A DNA stretch of 64,000 nt from Mucilaginibacter sp. OK283 (GTDB lineage: Bacteria; Bacteroidota; Bacteroidia; Sphingobacteriales; Sphingobacteriaceae): positions 558,001 through 622,000 of the forward strand of contig NZ_FODR01000002.1 in NCBI RefSeq assembly GCF_900110415.1. Direction: 5' to 3'. The notes under the pieces were generated by a model, which saw nothing but the letters and a program-made list of their open reading frames with translations, was not told where the DNA came from and searched no databases. This document shows, in pieces, positions 18,757 to 27,586 of the stretch. Each line of letters begins with the position of its first letter. Position 1 is the first letter of the stretch. The position numbers and the translations under genes are program-made.

Positions 18757-20169
18757 ATGGGACAAACATTATTTGATAAAATATGGGATGCGCACGTCGT
18801 CAGTAGCAACGAGGGTTTTCCGGATATTTTATACATCGACACACACTTCATTCACGAGGTAACCAGTCCGCAGGCATTTGATGGTTTGCGCACCAGGGGG
18901 TTACCGGTTTTCAGGCCAAAACAAACAGTGGCCACTGCTGATCATAACGTTCCTACAATTAATCAGCACCTCCCCATAAAAGAAGAACTTTCCCGTTACC
19001 AGGTTGATATGCTCACCAAAAACTGCAAAGAGTTTGGTATCGAGCTTTATGGTTTAGGTCACCCTTTCCAGGGGATAGTGCACGTAATAGGGCCCGAGCT
19101 GGGCATCACCCGTCCCGGTGGTACTTATGTTTGCGGCGATAGCCATACATCAACACACGGCGCCTTTGGTGCCATAGCGTTTGGTATAGGTACATCACAG
19201 GTGGAGCAGGTAATGGCAACCCAGTGTTTACTGCAATCGCGCCCAAAACGCATGAAGATTGAAGTAAACGGCAAGTTGCAAAAAGGTGTTGGCGCCAAAG
19301 ATATTATCCTGTACATCATCTCCAAAATCTCGGCCGCAGGCGGTACAGGTTATGCAGTGGAGTATGCAGGCGATACCATCCGCGCTTTAAGCATGGAAGG
19401 CCGCATGACCATCTGTAACATGAGCATCGAAATGGGTGCCCGTTGCGGATTGATAGCCCCCGATGACACCACAATTGAATATGTAAAGGACCGCGAATTT
19501 GCCCCTAAAGGCGAAGAGTGGGACAAAGCAGTAGCTTACTGGAAAACTTTATACTCAGATGCGGATGCAGCCTTTGATGAAGTATTATCCTTTAAAGCCG
19601 AAGATATTGAGCCAATGATTACCTACGGAACAAACCCCGGCATGGGCATTGGCGTAACACAACACGTTCCCGAAACTGCTTCGTTTGAAGCAAAAGAACA
19701 GGGATCGTACAAAAAAGCCCTTGAATACATGGGGCTGCATGATGATGAACAATTATTGGGTAAACCTATTGATTACGTTTTCATCGGCAGCTGCACCAAC
19801 TCGCGCATTGAAGACCTGCGCCAGGTGGCCGAATTTGTAAAAGGCAAACACAAAGCAGATAACGTAGTGGTATGGGTAGTCCCCGGCTCTAAACAGGTAC
19901 AGGAACAAGCCATCCGCGAAGGGCTGGACAAAATATTTGATGCAGCGGGCTTCCCGCTTCGCGAACCTGGCTGCAGCGCATGCCTGGGCATGAATGAGGA
20001 CAAGATCCCGGCAGGTAAATACTGCGTATCCACATCTAACCGTAACTTCGAAGGAAGACAGGGACCTAACTCCCGCACCTTCCTGGCCAGCCCGCTAACC
20101 GCGGCAGCAAGTGCCATTACAGGGAAGGTGACGGATATACGGGAGTTTCTGTCTGAAGAAGTTGTCTGA
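18757..20169 (+). CDS. leuC: 3-isopropylmalate dehydratase large subunit
   Basis: LeuC is an aconitase-family [4Fe-4S] enzyme that, with LeuD, isomerises 2- to 3-isopropylmalate. Cluster cysteines lie in [13 protein letters not shown] and in [12 protein letters not shown]. The His-rich [14 protein letters not shown] segment and [12 protein letters not shown] complete the signature. 470 residues is normal. Its partner leuD is not directly next to it as usual: a ~700-bp insert carrying a GxxExxY gene and GAATT repeats separates them. The TGA stop is part of the repeat motif CTGAACCGG. Confidence 0.97.
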   Translation: MGQTLFDKIWDAHVVSSNEGFPDILYIDTHFIHEVTSPQAFDGLRTRGLPVFRPKQTVATADHNVPTINQHLPIKEELSRYQVDMLTKNCKEFGIELYGLGHPFQGIVHVIGPELGITRPGGTYVCGDSHTSTHGAFGAIAFGIGTSQVEQVMATQCLLQSRPKRMKIEVNGKLQKGVGAKDIILYIISKISAAGGTGYAVEYAGDTIRALSMEGRMTICNMSIEMGARCGLIAPDDTTIEYVKDREFAPKGEEWDKAVAYWKTLYSDADAAFDEVLSFKAEDIEPMITYGTNPGMGIGVTQHVPETASFEAKEQGSYKKALEYMGLHDDEQLLGKPIDYVFIGSCTNSRIEDLRQVAEFVKGKHKADNVVVWVVPGSKQVQEQAIREGLDKIFDAAGFPLREPGCSACLGMNEDKIPAGKYCVSTSNRNFEGRQGPNSRTFLASPLTAAASAITGKVTDIREFLSEEVV

Positions 20170-20333
20170 ACCGGAATTAAACGAATTTATAGAATTAACA
20201 GAATTTTAAAATGCCGCTTCAAGAAATTCTAAAAGATGTCTGAACCGGAATTAAACGAATTCATTGGATTAACAGAATTTTAGAATGGTACTTCAAAAAT
20301 TCGTGTAATTCTAAAAATTCAATTCCGGTTCAG
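20166..20333. repeat. GAATT 9-bp-period repeat, left flank of GxxExxY
   Basis: CTGAACCGGAATTAAACGAA starts at 20166 and again at 20240. Each copy continues with gaatt words every 9 bp. An inverted end (AATTCCGGTTCAG) lies at 20321-20333. The first copy supplies the leuC stop codon. Confidence 0.85.
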
Positions 20334-20343
20334 AAAAAATACA

Positions 20344-20772
20344 ATGGACACCTTTAAAAAGACGCCCGAAGAATTTAAAGATTGCACAAGCCGAATTATT
20401 GGTTGTGCGATGCGGGTTCACTCTTTTTTAGGGAATGGGTTTCAGGAAGCTATCTACCAAAGAGCATTGGAGATTGAGATGGCTTTAGAAGGTCTGGTGG
20501 CTACAAGAGAGATGGAAATGCCAATCTTTTATAGAAATGAACAGATTGGCACAAGGCGGGTTGATTTCTTTGTAGAAGGTGAAATAATGGTTGAGTTAAA
20601 GGCAATTATTTTATTAGAAGATGTTCACCTTGCACAAGGCATTAATTATCTCGAAGCGTACAATATAAAAACAGGTTTACTTATAAATTTCGGAAGTAAA
20701 AGCCTGCAGTTTAAAAGATTACTGAATAAAAAACATAATCCGGATAATGTCAACCGGAATTCATCGAACTAA
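20344..20772 (+). CDS. GxxExxY-type PD-(D/E)XK superfamily protein
   Basis: The 142-residue product carries the family hallmark GNGFQEAIYQRALEIE (GxxExxY) near residue 32. A likely nuclease-fold core follows: RRVDFFVEGEIMVELKA (D...ExK pattern) and GINYLEAYNIKTGLLINFG. The family is assigned to the PD-(D/E)XK superfamily; its function is unknown. It lies between leuC and leuD, where no gene is expected, and is bracketed by inverted GAATT repeats. The last residues (VNRNSSN) are encoded by the right repeat. Intact and in frame, so possibly expressed with the operon. I infer it arrived with the repeats. Confidence 0.85.
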   Translation: MDTFKKTPEEFKDCTSRIIGCAMRVHSFLGNGFQEAIYQRALEIEMALEGLVATREMEMPIFYRNEQIGTRRVDFFVEGEIMVELKAIILLEDVHLAQGINYLEAYNIKTGLLINFGSKSLQFKRLLNKKHNPDNVNRNSSN

Positions 20773-20853
20773 AGAATAACAGAATTTTAAAATCCAAATT
20801 CAATAAATTCTAAAATTCGTGTAATTCTAAAAATTCGACAAATTCCGGTTCAG
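20752..20853. repeat. GAATT repeat, right flank of GxxExxY
   Basis: AACCGGAATTCATCGAAC opens the unit at 20752 inside the end of the GxxExxY gene. Further gaatt words follow, and AATTCCGGTTCAG (20841-20853) closes it, matching the end of the left flank. Confidence 0.85.
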
Positions 20854-20867
20854 AAAAAAGAAACATT

Positions 20868-21458
20868 ATGAGTACCAAAATATTCAAACACATACAAACC
20901 AGCGTGGTGCCTTTGCCTATCGAGAACATCGATACGGACCAGATTATCCCTGCGCGGTTTTTGAAGGCCACTACCCGTGATGGTTTTGGCAATAACTTAT
21001 TCCGCGACTGGCGTTTTGACGGAGACGATAACCCTAAACAGGATTTCGTGCTCAACAACCCAAACTATAGCGGCAAGATCCTGGTTGCAGGCAAAAACTT
21101 CGGTTGCGGTAGTAGCCGCGAGCATGCGGCCTGGGCCATAGCCGATTATGGCTTTGACGCCGTGGTAAGCAGCTTTTTTGCTGATATTTTTAAAGGCAAC
21201 GCACTAAACAACGGCTTGCTGCCTGTACAGGTGAGCGAAGATTTTTTAAAGAAGATCTTCGACGCGGTTTATGCCGATGAGCACACTGTAGTTGAAATCG
21301 ACCTGGTAGACCAGTTCATCCGCCTGGTAACTACCGGCGAGCAGGAAAGCTTTGAGGTTAATCCCTACAAAAAAGCCTGCATGACCAACGGTTACGATGA
21401 TATCGACTATATCCTGAGTAAAAAGGAACTGATTGAGGAATTTGAAGACCAGAGGTAA
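20868..21458 (+). CDS. leuD: 3-isopropylmalate dehydratase small subunit
   Basis: LeuD supplies the mobile swivelling domain of isopropylmalate isomerase. Signature: [13 protein letters not shown] near the start and [17 protein letters not shown] in the middle, with the substrate-binding SSRE. The length of 196 is normal. It follows the GxxExxY insert by about 95 bp of repeat, so coupling to leuC is broken. The C-terminus runs into a gaaagg heptamer repeat that includes the TAA stop. Confidence 0.96.
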   Translation: MSTKIFKHIQTSVVPLPIENIDTDQIIPARFLKATTRDGFGNNLFRDWRFDGDDNPKQDFVLNNPNYSGKILVAGKNFGCGSSREHAAWAIADYGFDAVVSSFFADIFKGNALNNGLLPVQVSEDFLKKIFDAVYADEHTVVEIDLVDQFIRLVTTGEQESFEVNPYKKACMTNGYDDIDYILSKKELIEEFEDQR

Positions 21459-21600
21459 AAGGCGAAAGGCAAAAGAAAGAGGTAAAAGCTGAAAGGTAAA
21501 GGGCGAAAGGTCAGAAAAAATTGCTCGATGACCTAATGACAGCAAAGCGAAATGACCATTAGCCGACTGCAAAGACCAATGAACTAATGAACCAATGAAC
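21455..21600. repeat. GAAAGGn and CCAATGA heptamers, leuD-methyltransferase gap
   Basis: Words such as ggtaaaa, ggcgaaa, ggcaaaa, ctgaaag, gcgaaag run from the leuD stop to about 21519. A second family (ccaatga, actaatg, aaccaatg) at 21574-21597 contains the start codon of the next gene. Confidence 0.8.
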
Positions 21601-22380
21601 AAAGTTATCCACAGAGAAGGCAAAGGCACCGCAAAGTTGTTTGACGAACGTAGTTTGGCGAATGATTATGCAACGCTCGCGTCTGCCCTAAAACTTGGTT
21701 TGCGGGTTTTGGATGTGGGTTGCGGTACCGGGGCTATCAGTAAAGATATAGCCGCCAAAGTTGGTTCAACAGGTCATGTTGTGGGCATTGATAATACGGA
21801 GTTCTTTATCCAAAGCGGAAAGGAAACTTATGCGGATGTTAAAAACCTCGATCTGATTTATACCGATCTGTTTGCATACGAACCGGAAGAACAGTTCGAT
21901 CTGATTGTAGCCGCAAGGGTTTTACAGTGGCTAAATAATCCGGTGGAAGCTTTAAAGAAAATGTACTCGCTTTTAAAACCGGGTGGCATAGTGTCCATAT
22001 TGGATTATAACCACGAAGCGCTGGAATGGCAGCCGCAACCGCCGCCAAGTATGCTGCGGTTTTACGCTACTTTTTTAAGATGGCGCGGTGATGCCGGCAT
22101 GAACAACCACATAGCCGAAGACCTGCCAGCTTATTTTACCGAGGCCGGCTTCAAAGATATTGAGGTGTTTAACGCCGACGAGGTTTACCAAAAAGGCGAG
22201 GAAAACTTTATACGCAAAGCAGGCATCTGGGCAAGTGTAGCACAGTCTAAACAAATGGTAGAGGAAGGTTATATTGACGACGAATTGCGCCTGCTGGCCA
22301 TTGATGAATACACCGAATGGGTAGCAACCGATGCCGAGCGCATGACAATGAAACTAAAAGAAATAAGAGGAACTAAGTAA
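21595..22380 (+). CDS. Class I SAM-dependent methyltransferase
   Basis: The 261-residue protein has a Rossmann methyltransferase core: motif I RVLDVGCGTGAISKDIA, the acidic end of strand 2 in VVGIDNTEFF, motif IV-like FDLIVAARVLQWLNN and LLKPGGIVSILDYNHEA. The substrate-binding C-terminal part (about 150-261) is less conserved. The substrate is unknown; the place between leuD and leuB suggests a link to leucine intermediates or simple hitch-hiking. The start codon lies in a CCAATGA repeat, so the first few residues are uncertain. Confidence 0.85.
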   Translation: MNKVIHREGKGTAKLFDERSLANDYATLASALKLGLRVLDVGCGTGAISKDIAAKVGSTGHVVGIDNTEFFIQSGKETYADVKNLDLIYTDLFAYEPEEQFDLIVAARVLQWLNNPVEALKKMYSLLKPGGIVSILDYNHEALEWQPQPPPSMLRFYATFLRWRGDAGMNNHIAEDLPAYFTEAGFKDIEVFNADEVYQKGEENFIRKAGIWASVAQSKQMVEEGYIDDELRLLAIDEYTEWVATDAERMTMKLKEIRGTK

Positions 22381-22399
22381 TAATTAACTCAAAAAATTC

Positions 22400-22423
22400 T
22401 CCCTTCAGGGGGTTAGGGGGCTT
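22400..22423. repeat. CCCCCTAA palindrome (inverted), upstream of leuB
   Basis: CTCCCTTCAGGGGGTTAGGG then GGCT occupies the gap and touches the leuB ATG. Orientation is opposite to the copies at 14741 and 16599. Confidence 0.8.
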
Positions 22424-23500
22424 ATGGGAATTCAGAAACACATTTTAGTAATACCCGGCGACGGGATAGGCCCCGAGGTTACTACCTGGGGTAAAGCAGT
22501 TTTAGAGAAAATTGGCCAGGATTTTGGCCATGAATTTACCTTCGACGAGGCCCTGATGGGCCACGCCGGTATCGAGGCTACGGGTAACCCACTGCCCGAT
22601 GAAACTTTGGCAAAAGCAAAGGCAAGTGATGCCATTTTATTTGGCGCCATCGGTCACATCAAATATGATAATGATCCATCGGCAAAGGTTCGCCCTGAGC
22701 AAGGATTATTGAAGATCCGTAAAGAATTGGGATTGTATGCCAACCTGCGCCCTATCATGTTATTTGATGAGCTGCTGGATGCATCGAGCCTTAAACCGGA
22801 AATTTTGAAAGGTACCGACATACTTTTCTTCCGGGAACTTACCGGCGACGTTTACTTCGGCGAGAAAAAACGCAGCGAGGATCGCAATACTGCTTCCGAC
22901 CTGATGATCTATTCGCGTTACGAGGTTGAGCGCATCGCCATTAAAGCCTACGAAGCTGCCATGGTTCGTGGCAAAAGATTATGTTCGGTTGATAAGGCCA
23001 ACGTGCTGGAGGCTTCACGCCTGTGGCGCGAGGTGGTGCAGGAGATAGCCAAAAACTATCCCGAGGTTGAAACCGAACACATGTTTATTGACAACGCCGC
23101 CATGCAGCTGGTTAAAAACCCTAAAAAGTTTGATGTGGTATTAACCGCTAACCTTTTTGGCGATATTTTAACCGACGAAGCATCGCAGATAGCAGGCTCA
23201 ATGGGTATGCTGGCATCGGCATCAATTGGTGATGGCACCGGCTTTTTTGAACCTATCCACGGTTCGGCACATGATATTGCCGGCATGGATAAGGCTAATC
23301 CATTGGCATCTATATTATCTGTAGCTTTGATGTTAGAAATCAGTTTCGGCCTTAAAGACGAAGCTAAATTGATCACATCGGCCATCGATAAAACGCTGAA
23401 AGAAGGCTACCGCACCGGCGATATTGCCGATGCAAAAACCGACAAGAGCAAAATTTTAGGCACCAAAGCAATGGGGCAAAAAGTTTTAGAATACCTGTAG
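22424..23500 (+). CDS. leuB: 3-isopropylmalate dehydrogenase
   Basis: LeuB oxidatively decarboxylates 3-isopropylmalate to 2-oxoisocaproate with NAD+. Markers: VIPGDGIGPEVTTWG, the substrate loop AKVRPEQGLLKIRKELGLYANLRP, FRELTGDVYFG with the catalytic Tyr, and the metal-binding aspartates in VVLTANLFGDILTDEASQI. The C-terminal GSAHDIAGMDKANP loop is the NAD-selective type. 358 residues, normal. It lies between two methyltransferase genes, with CCCCCTAA palindromes on both sides. Confidence 0.97.
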   Translation: MGIQKHILVIPGDGIGPEVTTWGKAVLEKIGQDFGHEFTFDEALMGHAGIEATGNPLPDETLAKAKASDAILFGAIGHIKYDNDPSAKVRPEQGLLKIRKELGLYANLRPIMLFDELLDASSLKPEILKGTDILFFRELTGDVYFGEKKRSEDRNTASDLMIYSRYEVERIAIKAYEAAMVRGKRLCSVDKANVLEASRLWREVVQEIAKNYPEVETEHMFIDNAAMQLVKNPKKFDVVLTANLFGDILTDEASQIAGSMGMLASASIGDGTGFFEPIHGSAHDIAGMDKANPLASILSVALMLEISFGLKDEAKLITSAIDKTLKEGYRTGDIADAKTDKSKILGTKAMGQKVLEYL

Positions 23501-23505
23501 GCGAA

Positions 23506-23592
23506 GCCCCCCAGCCCCCTGAAGGGGGAGCAGGAAGACTAACACGTCATCGATCCAAAGTCAAACCAATGACTAATGACCAATGACACAAT
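23506..23592. repeat. CCCCCTGAAGGGGG palindrome plus CCAATGA heptamers
   Basis: GCCCCCCAGCCCCCTGAAGG and the following GGGAGC (23506-23531) lie just after the leuB stop. Heptamers ccaatga, ctaatga, ccaatga then cacaatga lie at 23564-23592 and provide candidate start codons for the next gene. Confidence 0.8.
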
Positions 23593-24358
23593 GACCAAAA
23601 CAATGAAGTGGAACGCTGATTTATACGACCAGAAACATGCCTTTGTATTTCAATTTGGCGAGGATGTTTTGGCTCTGCTGGATGTTAAACCCGGCGAACA
23701 TATCCTGGATATTGGTTGCGGCACAGGCCACCTAACCAAGCAGATCCAGGATAAAGGTGCCATTGTAAAAGGTACCGACTATTCGCCGGATATGATAGCA
23801 CAGGCCAAAAAACTGTTCCCCGATGTTGATTTCGCGGTAGAGAATGCTGCCGATTTTTATACGGAAGAAAAGTACGATGCTGTTTTCAGCAACGCGGCCC
23901 TGCATTGGGTTTTGGATGCCAATGGCGCTATCAAAAGTGTTTACAATGCCCTTAAACCCGGCGGCCGTTTTGTGGCCGAAATGGGCGGCAAAGGCAACGT
24001 GGCCAAACTATTGGAGGCTATCCGTTTGGTACTGCAAAATCATGATTACCATGACCAGGCCGAAACCAAAGTATGGTTCTTCCCCTCAACTGCCGAATAT
24101 GCCAGGTTGCTGGAAAACCACGGCTTCCGGGTAACCTTTACGGCCCATTACGACCGTAAAACCCCACTGCAGGACGGCGACCAGGGCGTAGCCAAATGGG
24201 TAACCATGTTTGGCGCCCAGTTTTTAGAAGGCATCCCCGAAGAAGAAAAAGAGCAAATACTAAAAGAGATAACCCACAAGCTGGAGCCCTACTATAACGA
24301 AGGCGGCCAATGGTACGCCGATTATAAAAGGCTAAGGTTTGTAGCTGTAAAGGAATAG
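23576..24358 (+). CDS. Trans-aconitate methyltransferase-like (Tam family) SAM methyltransferase
   Basis: About 260 residues, resembling E. coli Tam along its length. The start pattern is WNADLYD; motif I is HILDIGCGTGHLTKQI; then GTDYSPDMIAQAKKLFP, FSNAALHWVLD (Tam: FANASLQWL), KPGGRFVAEMGG, and a C-terminal half with WVTMFGAQFLEGIPEEEKEQ and a terminal RLRFVAVK. Tam methylates trans-aconitate, and yeast Tmt1 also methylates 3-isopropylmalate. Because this gene lies between leuB and leuA, a leucine-pathway acid is a plausible substrate (inference). The first nine codons come from a CCAATGA repeat; 23591 or 23603 are alternative starts. Confidence 0.85.
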   Translation: MTNDTMTKTMKWNADLYDQKHAFVFQFGEDVLALLDVKPGEHILDIGCGTGHLTKQIQDKGAIVKGTDYSPDMIAQAKKLFPDVDFAVENAADFYTEEKYDAVFSNAALHWVLDANGAIKSVYNALKPGGRFVAEMGGKGNVAKLLEAIRLVLQNHDYHDQAETKVWFFPSTAEYARLLENHGFRVTFTAHYDRKTPLQDGDQGVAKWVTMFGAQFLEGIPEEEKEQILKEITHKLEPYYNEGGQWYADYKRLRFVAVKE

Positions 24359-24364
24359 CTTGTT

Positions 24365-24570
24365 TAGTAGTAAGTATCAAGTAGTAAGATTTTTTTTCGC
24401 TTCTTCATAATTTGATTCCTACACTAAATCAACAATAAAAAGTATGTCGTTGGTCGAGATTTTTAAAAGATGTTTTGATTGACGATATTTATAGATTAAT
24501 AACAAATTGAAGTAGCAACACGTCGCGTAATAGGAGCAATCTTACTACTTGATACTTACTACTTACTACT
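24365..24570. repeat. Heptamer-word inverted repeat (TACTTGA), methyltransferase-leuA gap
   Basis: Left arm tagtagtaagtatcaagtag (24365 on) and right arm cttactacttgatacttact (24541 on) are complementary and flank ~150 bp of AT-rich non-coding sequence. The array begins 6 bp after the upstream stop and ends 12 bp before leuA. Confidence 0.85.
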
Positions 24571-24582
24571 AAAAAGAAAGAT

Positions 24583-25749
24583 ATGTTACACGATCCCAAC
24601 CGCGTTTATGTTTTTGATACCACGCTTCGCGATGGCGAGCAGGTACCAGGGTGCCAGTTAACCACCCCCGAAAAGATTGAGATAGCAAAAGAACTGGAAC
24701 TACTGGGCGTGGATATTATTGAAGCCGGTTTCCCGGTTTCAAGTCCGGGAGATTTTCAGAGTGTTGTCGAGATCTCGAAGGCAGTAACCAACCCTACCGT
24801 TTGCGCGCTTACCCGTGCCAACAAGGGCGATATTGATGCTGCTATCGAGTCGTTAAAATATGCCAAACACCCGCGTATCCATACGGGTATCGGCTCGTCG
24901 GATATGCACATCAAGCATAAATTTAACAGCACCCGCGAGGAGATATTGGAGCGTGCCGTTGAAGCCGTAAAATATGCCAAACGCGCGGTAGAAGATATCG
25001 AGTTTTATGCCGAAGATGCCGGCCGTGCCGATGTGGTTTACCTGGCCCAGATGGTGGAGGCTGTTATTGCCGCCGGCGCTACCGTGGTTAACATTCCCGA
25101 TACCAATGGCTATTGCCTGCCCGATCAGTATGGCGCCAAAATCAAATTCCTGAAAGAGAACGTTAAAAACATCGATAAAGCCATCATCTCGGTACATTGC
25201 CATAACGATTTGGGTTTGGCTACCGCCAACTCCATAGCCGGCTTACAAAACGGTGCCCGCCAGATAGAAGGCACCATCAACGGCATTGGCGAACGCGCCG
25301 GGAATACTTCTATCGAGGAAGTGGTCATGATCCTGAAAGTGCACCAGGTGTTGGGCTTAAAAACCAATATCGATTCAAAACGGTTTTATGAACTAAGCCA
25401 GATGATCCGCACGCAAATGCGCATGCCGGTACAGCCTAATAAGGCTATTGTAGGCAGCAACGCCTTTGCGCACAGCTCGGGTATTCACCAGGATGGGTTC
25501 CTGAAAATGCGCGAAAATTACGAGATCATTCGCCCTGAAGATGTAGGCTTTCCGAGCGCCACAATAGTGCTAACCGCGCGCAGCGGCAGGCATGCTCTGA
25601 AGTTCCACCTGGAACGCCTTGGCTTTAGTTTGGATAAAGATGAACTTGCCCAGGTATACAACAAGTTTTTAACGCTTGCCGATGTCAAGCTTGATATAAA
25701 TGACGAAGACCTGCAGGGCTTAATGGCCCACAGGCTGGTAAAAAATTAA
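24583..25749 (+). CDS. leuA: 2-isopropylmalate synthase, short form
   Basis: LeuA condenses acetyl-CoA with 2-oxoisovalerate, the first leucine-specific step. The catalytic barrel is complete: [27 protein letters not shown], the metal ligands in [15 protein letters not shown], and [15 protein letters not shown]. The protein ends at 388 residues, just after the helical subdomain with [10 protein letters not shown]. The C-terminal LeuA dimerisation/allosteric domain (about 130 residues in E. coli LeuA) is missing, so leucine feedback in the usual way is not expected. Homocitrate synthase is an alternative, but the operon argues for LeuA. Only 2 bp separate it from ilvA. Confidence 0.93.
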   Translation: MLHDPNRVYVFDTTLRDGEQVPGCQLTTPEKIEIAKELELLGVDIIEAGFPVSSPGDFQSVVEISKAVTNPTVCALTRANKGDIDAAIESLKYAKHPRIHTGIGSSDMHIKHKFNSTREEILERAVEAVKYAKRAVEDIEFYAEDAGRADVVYLAQMVEAVIAAGATVVNIPDTNGYCLPDQYGAKIKFLKENVKNIDKAIISVHCHNDLGLATANSIAGLQNGARQIEGTINGIGERAGNTSIEEVVMILKVHQVLGLKTNIDSKRFYELSQMIRTQMRMPVQPNKAIVGSNAFAHSSGIHQDGFLKMRENYEIIRPEDVGFPSATIVLTARSGRHALKFHLERLGFSLDKDELAQVYNKFLTLADVKLDINDEDLQGLMAHRLVKN

Positions 25750-25751
25750 TA

Positions 25752-27002
25752 ATGGAAACCGAAACTAAAAACCTGCTCGATTTCGATTCGGCTTACGAAC
25801 GATTGAAAGGGGTTGTTAAACGCACTCCGCTGGAGTATAATGCCGGCTTATCAGCCAAATACGAGTGCGAACTATATTTAAAACGCGAAGATTTACAAAT
25901 AGTACGCTCATACAAACTGCGCGGCGCTTATAACATGATAAGCCAGCTTACGCAGGACGAGCTTGACCGTGGCGTAGTATGCGCCAGCGCGGGCAACCAC
26001 GCGCAGGGCGTAGCCTTTAGCTGCAGCCGCTTAGGTACCAAAGGCGTAATTTTTATGCCCGAAATTACCCCCAAGCAAAAAGTTACCCAAACCGAAATGC
26101 ACGGCAAGGGCAATATCGAGATCATTTTAACCGGCGATACCTTTGACGATTGCCTGCGCGAGGCTTTGATATACACCGAAGCCCACCAGATGACGTTTAT
26201 CCCGCCTTTTGATAATTACCGCATCATTGAAGGCCAGGGAACAGTAGGGGTAGAGATACTGCAGGACCTGCCCGATATCGAAGCCATCATTATGCCCATA
26301 GGCGGTGGCGGCTTAGCGGCCGGCACAGGCACCTACCTTAAGCAACACGTACCAGGCATTTATCTGGTAGGGGTAGAGCCCGAAGGCGCCCCATCTATGC
26401 TGGAAGCTTTTGAACATGGCGGACCAACCACCTTAAAAGAGATTAACCGCTTTGTTGACGGTGCCGCCGTGAAATGCGTAGGCAAACTCACCTACAACCT
26501 TTGCCAGCAGGTATTAGACGAAATGCTGCTGGTACCCGAAGGCAAAGTGTGCACCACCATACTCAAGCTATACAACGAGGACGCCATTGTGGTTGAACCC
26601 GCCGGTGCCCTGTCTGTAGCCGTGCTTGATGCCTGCAAGGATAAAATAAAAGGCAAAAAAGTAGTTTGCGTTATCAGCGGGGGCAACAACGATATTGCCC
26701 GCATGCAGGAGATCAAAGAAAAATCCCTCCTGTACGAAGGTTTGAAGCATTACTTCATCGTACGCTTCCCGCAACGCCCGGGAGCCTTGAAACTGTTTGT
26801 GAACAATGTATTAGGCCCTCACGATGATATTACCCGTTTCGAGTTCATCAAAAAAACCGAAAAAGAAAACGGCCCCGCCCTGGTAGGCATCGAACTAAAA
26901 ACCGCCAGCGACTACCCCGCCCTGCTCAACCGCATGGCCGCCCACCGTTTCGACGTTATCGAGCTGAATAAAGATCAAACGCTGTTTGAGTACCTTGTTT
27001 AG
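25752..27002 (+). CDS. ilvA: Threonine ammonia-lyase (biosynthetic-type, one ACT-like domain)
   Basis: IlvA deaminates threonine to 2-oxobutyrate, starting isoleucine synthesis. The PLP Lys is in [14 protein letters not shown] and the phosphate-binding glycine loop is [26 protein letters not shown] is the serine/threonine dehydratase signature. Residues ~330-416 form a single ACT-like regulatory domain ([16 protein letters not shown]), unlike the two in E. coli IlvA. It is the last gene of the operon, directly after leuA. A 14-unit heptamer array begins at the first base after its stop codon. Confidence 0.95.
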   Translation: METETKNLLDFDSAYERLKGVVKRTPLEYNAGLSAKYECELYLKREDLQIVRSYKLRGAYNMISQLTQDELDRGVVCASAGNHAQGVAFSCSRLGTKGVIFMPEITPKQKVTQTEMHGKGNIEIILTGDTFDDCLREALIYTEAHQMTFIPPFDNYRIIEGQGTVGVEILQDLPDIEAIIMPIGGGGLAAGTGTYLKQHVPGIYLVGVEPEGAPSMLEAFEHGGPTTLKEINRFVDGAAVKCVGKLTYNLCQQVLDEMLLVPEGKVCTTILKLYNEDAIVVEPAGALSVAVLDACKDKIKGKKVVCVISGGNNDIARMQEIKEKSLLYEGLKHYFIVRFPQRPGALKLFVNNVLGPHDDITRFEFIKKTEKENGPALVGIELKTASDYPALLNRMAAHRFDVIELNKDQTLFEYLV

Positions 27003-27104
27003 GTGAGTGGTGAGTAGTGAGTAGTGAGTAGTGAGTAGTGAGTAGTGAGTAGTGAGTAGTGAGTAGTGAGTAGTGAGTAGTGAGTAGTGAGTAGTGAGTA
27101 GTGA
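27003..27104. repeat. Perfect tandem heptamer array (GTGAGTA)14
   Basis: Fourteen 7-bp units, the first GTGAGTG and the rest GTGAGTA, occupy 27003-27100, then break off in gtgaaac. The array starts immediately after the ilvA stop. Unlike the other heptamer sites it is nearly uniform and has no inverted arm, so it may be a recent expansion and length-variable. Confidence 0.97.
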
Positions 27105-27251
27105 AACGGGCCGGTCATGCTGAGCCTGTCGAAGCACGCGGGCAAAGGCCTGGCCGCCATGTATAACCGCCATGCTTCACCCGCCCGTCATTGCGAGGAA
27201 CGAAGCAATCCCCGACTATGCTCCAAAGCACATCGGTTACCCCAAAATATC

Positions 27252-27288
27252 AAAGCCTCCCGAAGCCAAAAACTCCGGGAGGCTTTTT
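27252..27288 (+). terminator. Probable ilv-leu operon terminator
   Basis: AAAGCCTCCCG (27252-27262) pairs with CGGGAGGCTTT (27276-27286) around a 13-nt loop, followed by TT. It lies 250 bp past ilvA; the sequence between holds the tandem array and REP-like fragments (TCATGCTGAGCCTGTCGAAG at ~27115 and one CATTGCGAGG arm at ~27187). Confidence 0.8.
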
Positions 27289-27358
27289 GTTTATCCCAAA
27301 GTCATGCCGAACTTGTTTCGGCACCCCACAGGACAGGAAACCTACACGCAAATCAATT

Positions 27359-27530
27359 TTGACTTTTGAATTTTTCACCAATAATTGTTTTTTTAAGGTG
27401 TTCAAGAGTGCTTCGCAGTTTTTCCTTTTGAATTTAAAAAGGGCATTCCCTGCGGGCCGGGTTTTTCGCTCATACTGCACAGGCCTTAACCACTTGGCCG
27501 GTATACGCTACACCCCCTAACGCGAAGCAT
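27359..27530 (+). repeat. ~200-bp cassette-like repeat, copy 1
   Basis: Begins with TTGACTT/TTGAATT words. The shared core, CCTGCGGGCCGGGTTTTTCG, then CTCATACTGCACAGGCCTTA, CACTTGGCCGGTATACGCT and CCCCTAACG, is at 27431-27522. It ends ~60 bp upstream of the lipoprotein gene. Copies 2 and 3 are at 28347 and 31155 (inverted). Confidence 0.85.
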
Positions 27531-27586
27531 CGGGTAAATAAGAAGGCGCTTAACAAAGTAATAAATGTTACTTACCTTAGTTGTCC

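Noticed and set aside
24583..25749. Homocitrate or citramalate synthase instead of LeuA
   Set aside because: The motifs are shared, but the gene sits in a full leu operon, so LeuA is the better call.
27003..27104. CRISPR array
   Set aside because: The units are contiguous 7-mers with no spacers, and no cas genes are present. No other site has CRISPR-like repeat-spacer order.
26895..27173. Minus-strand ORF with repeated LLTTHYS peptide
   Set aside because: It is the translation of the 14-unit GTGAGTA array; three heptamers make one 7-residue repeat. No independent evidence of coding.
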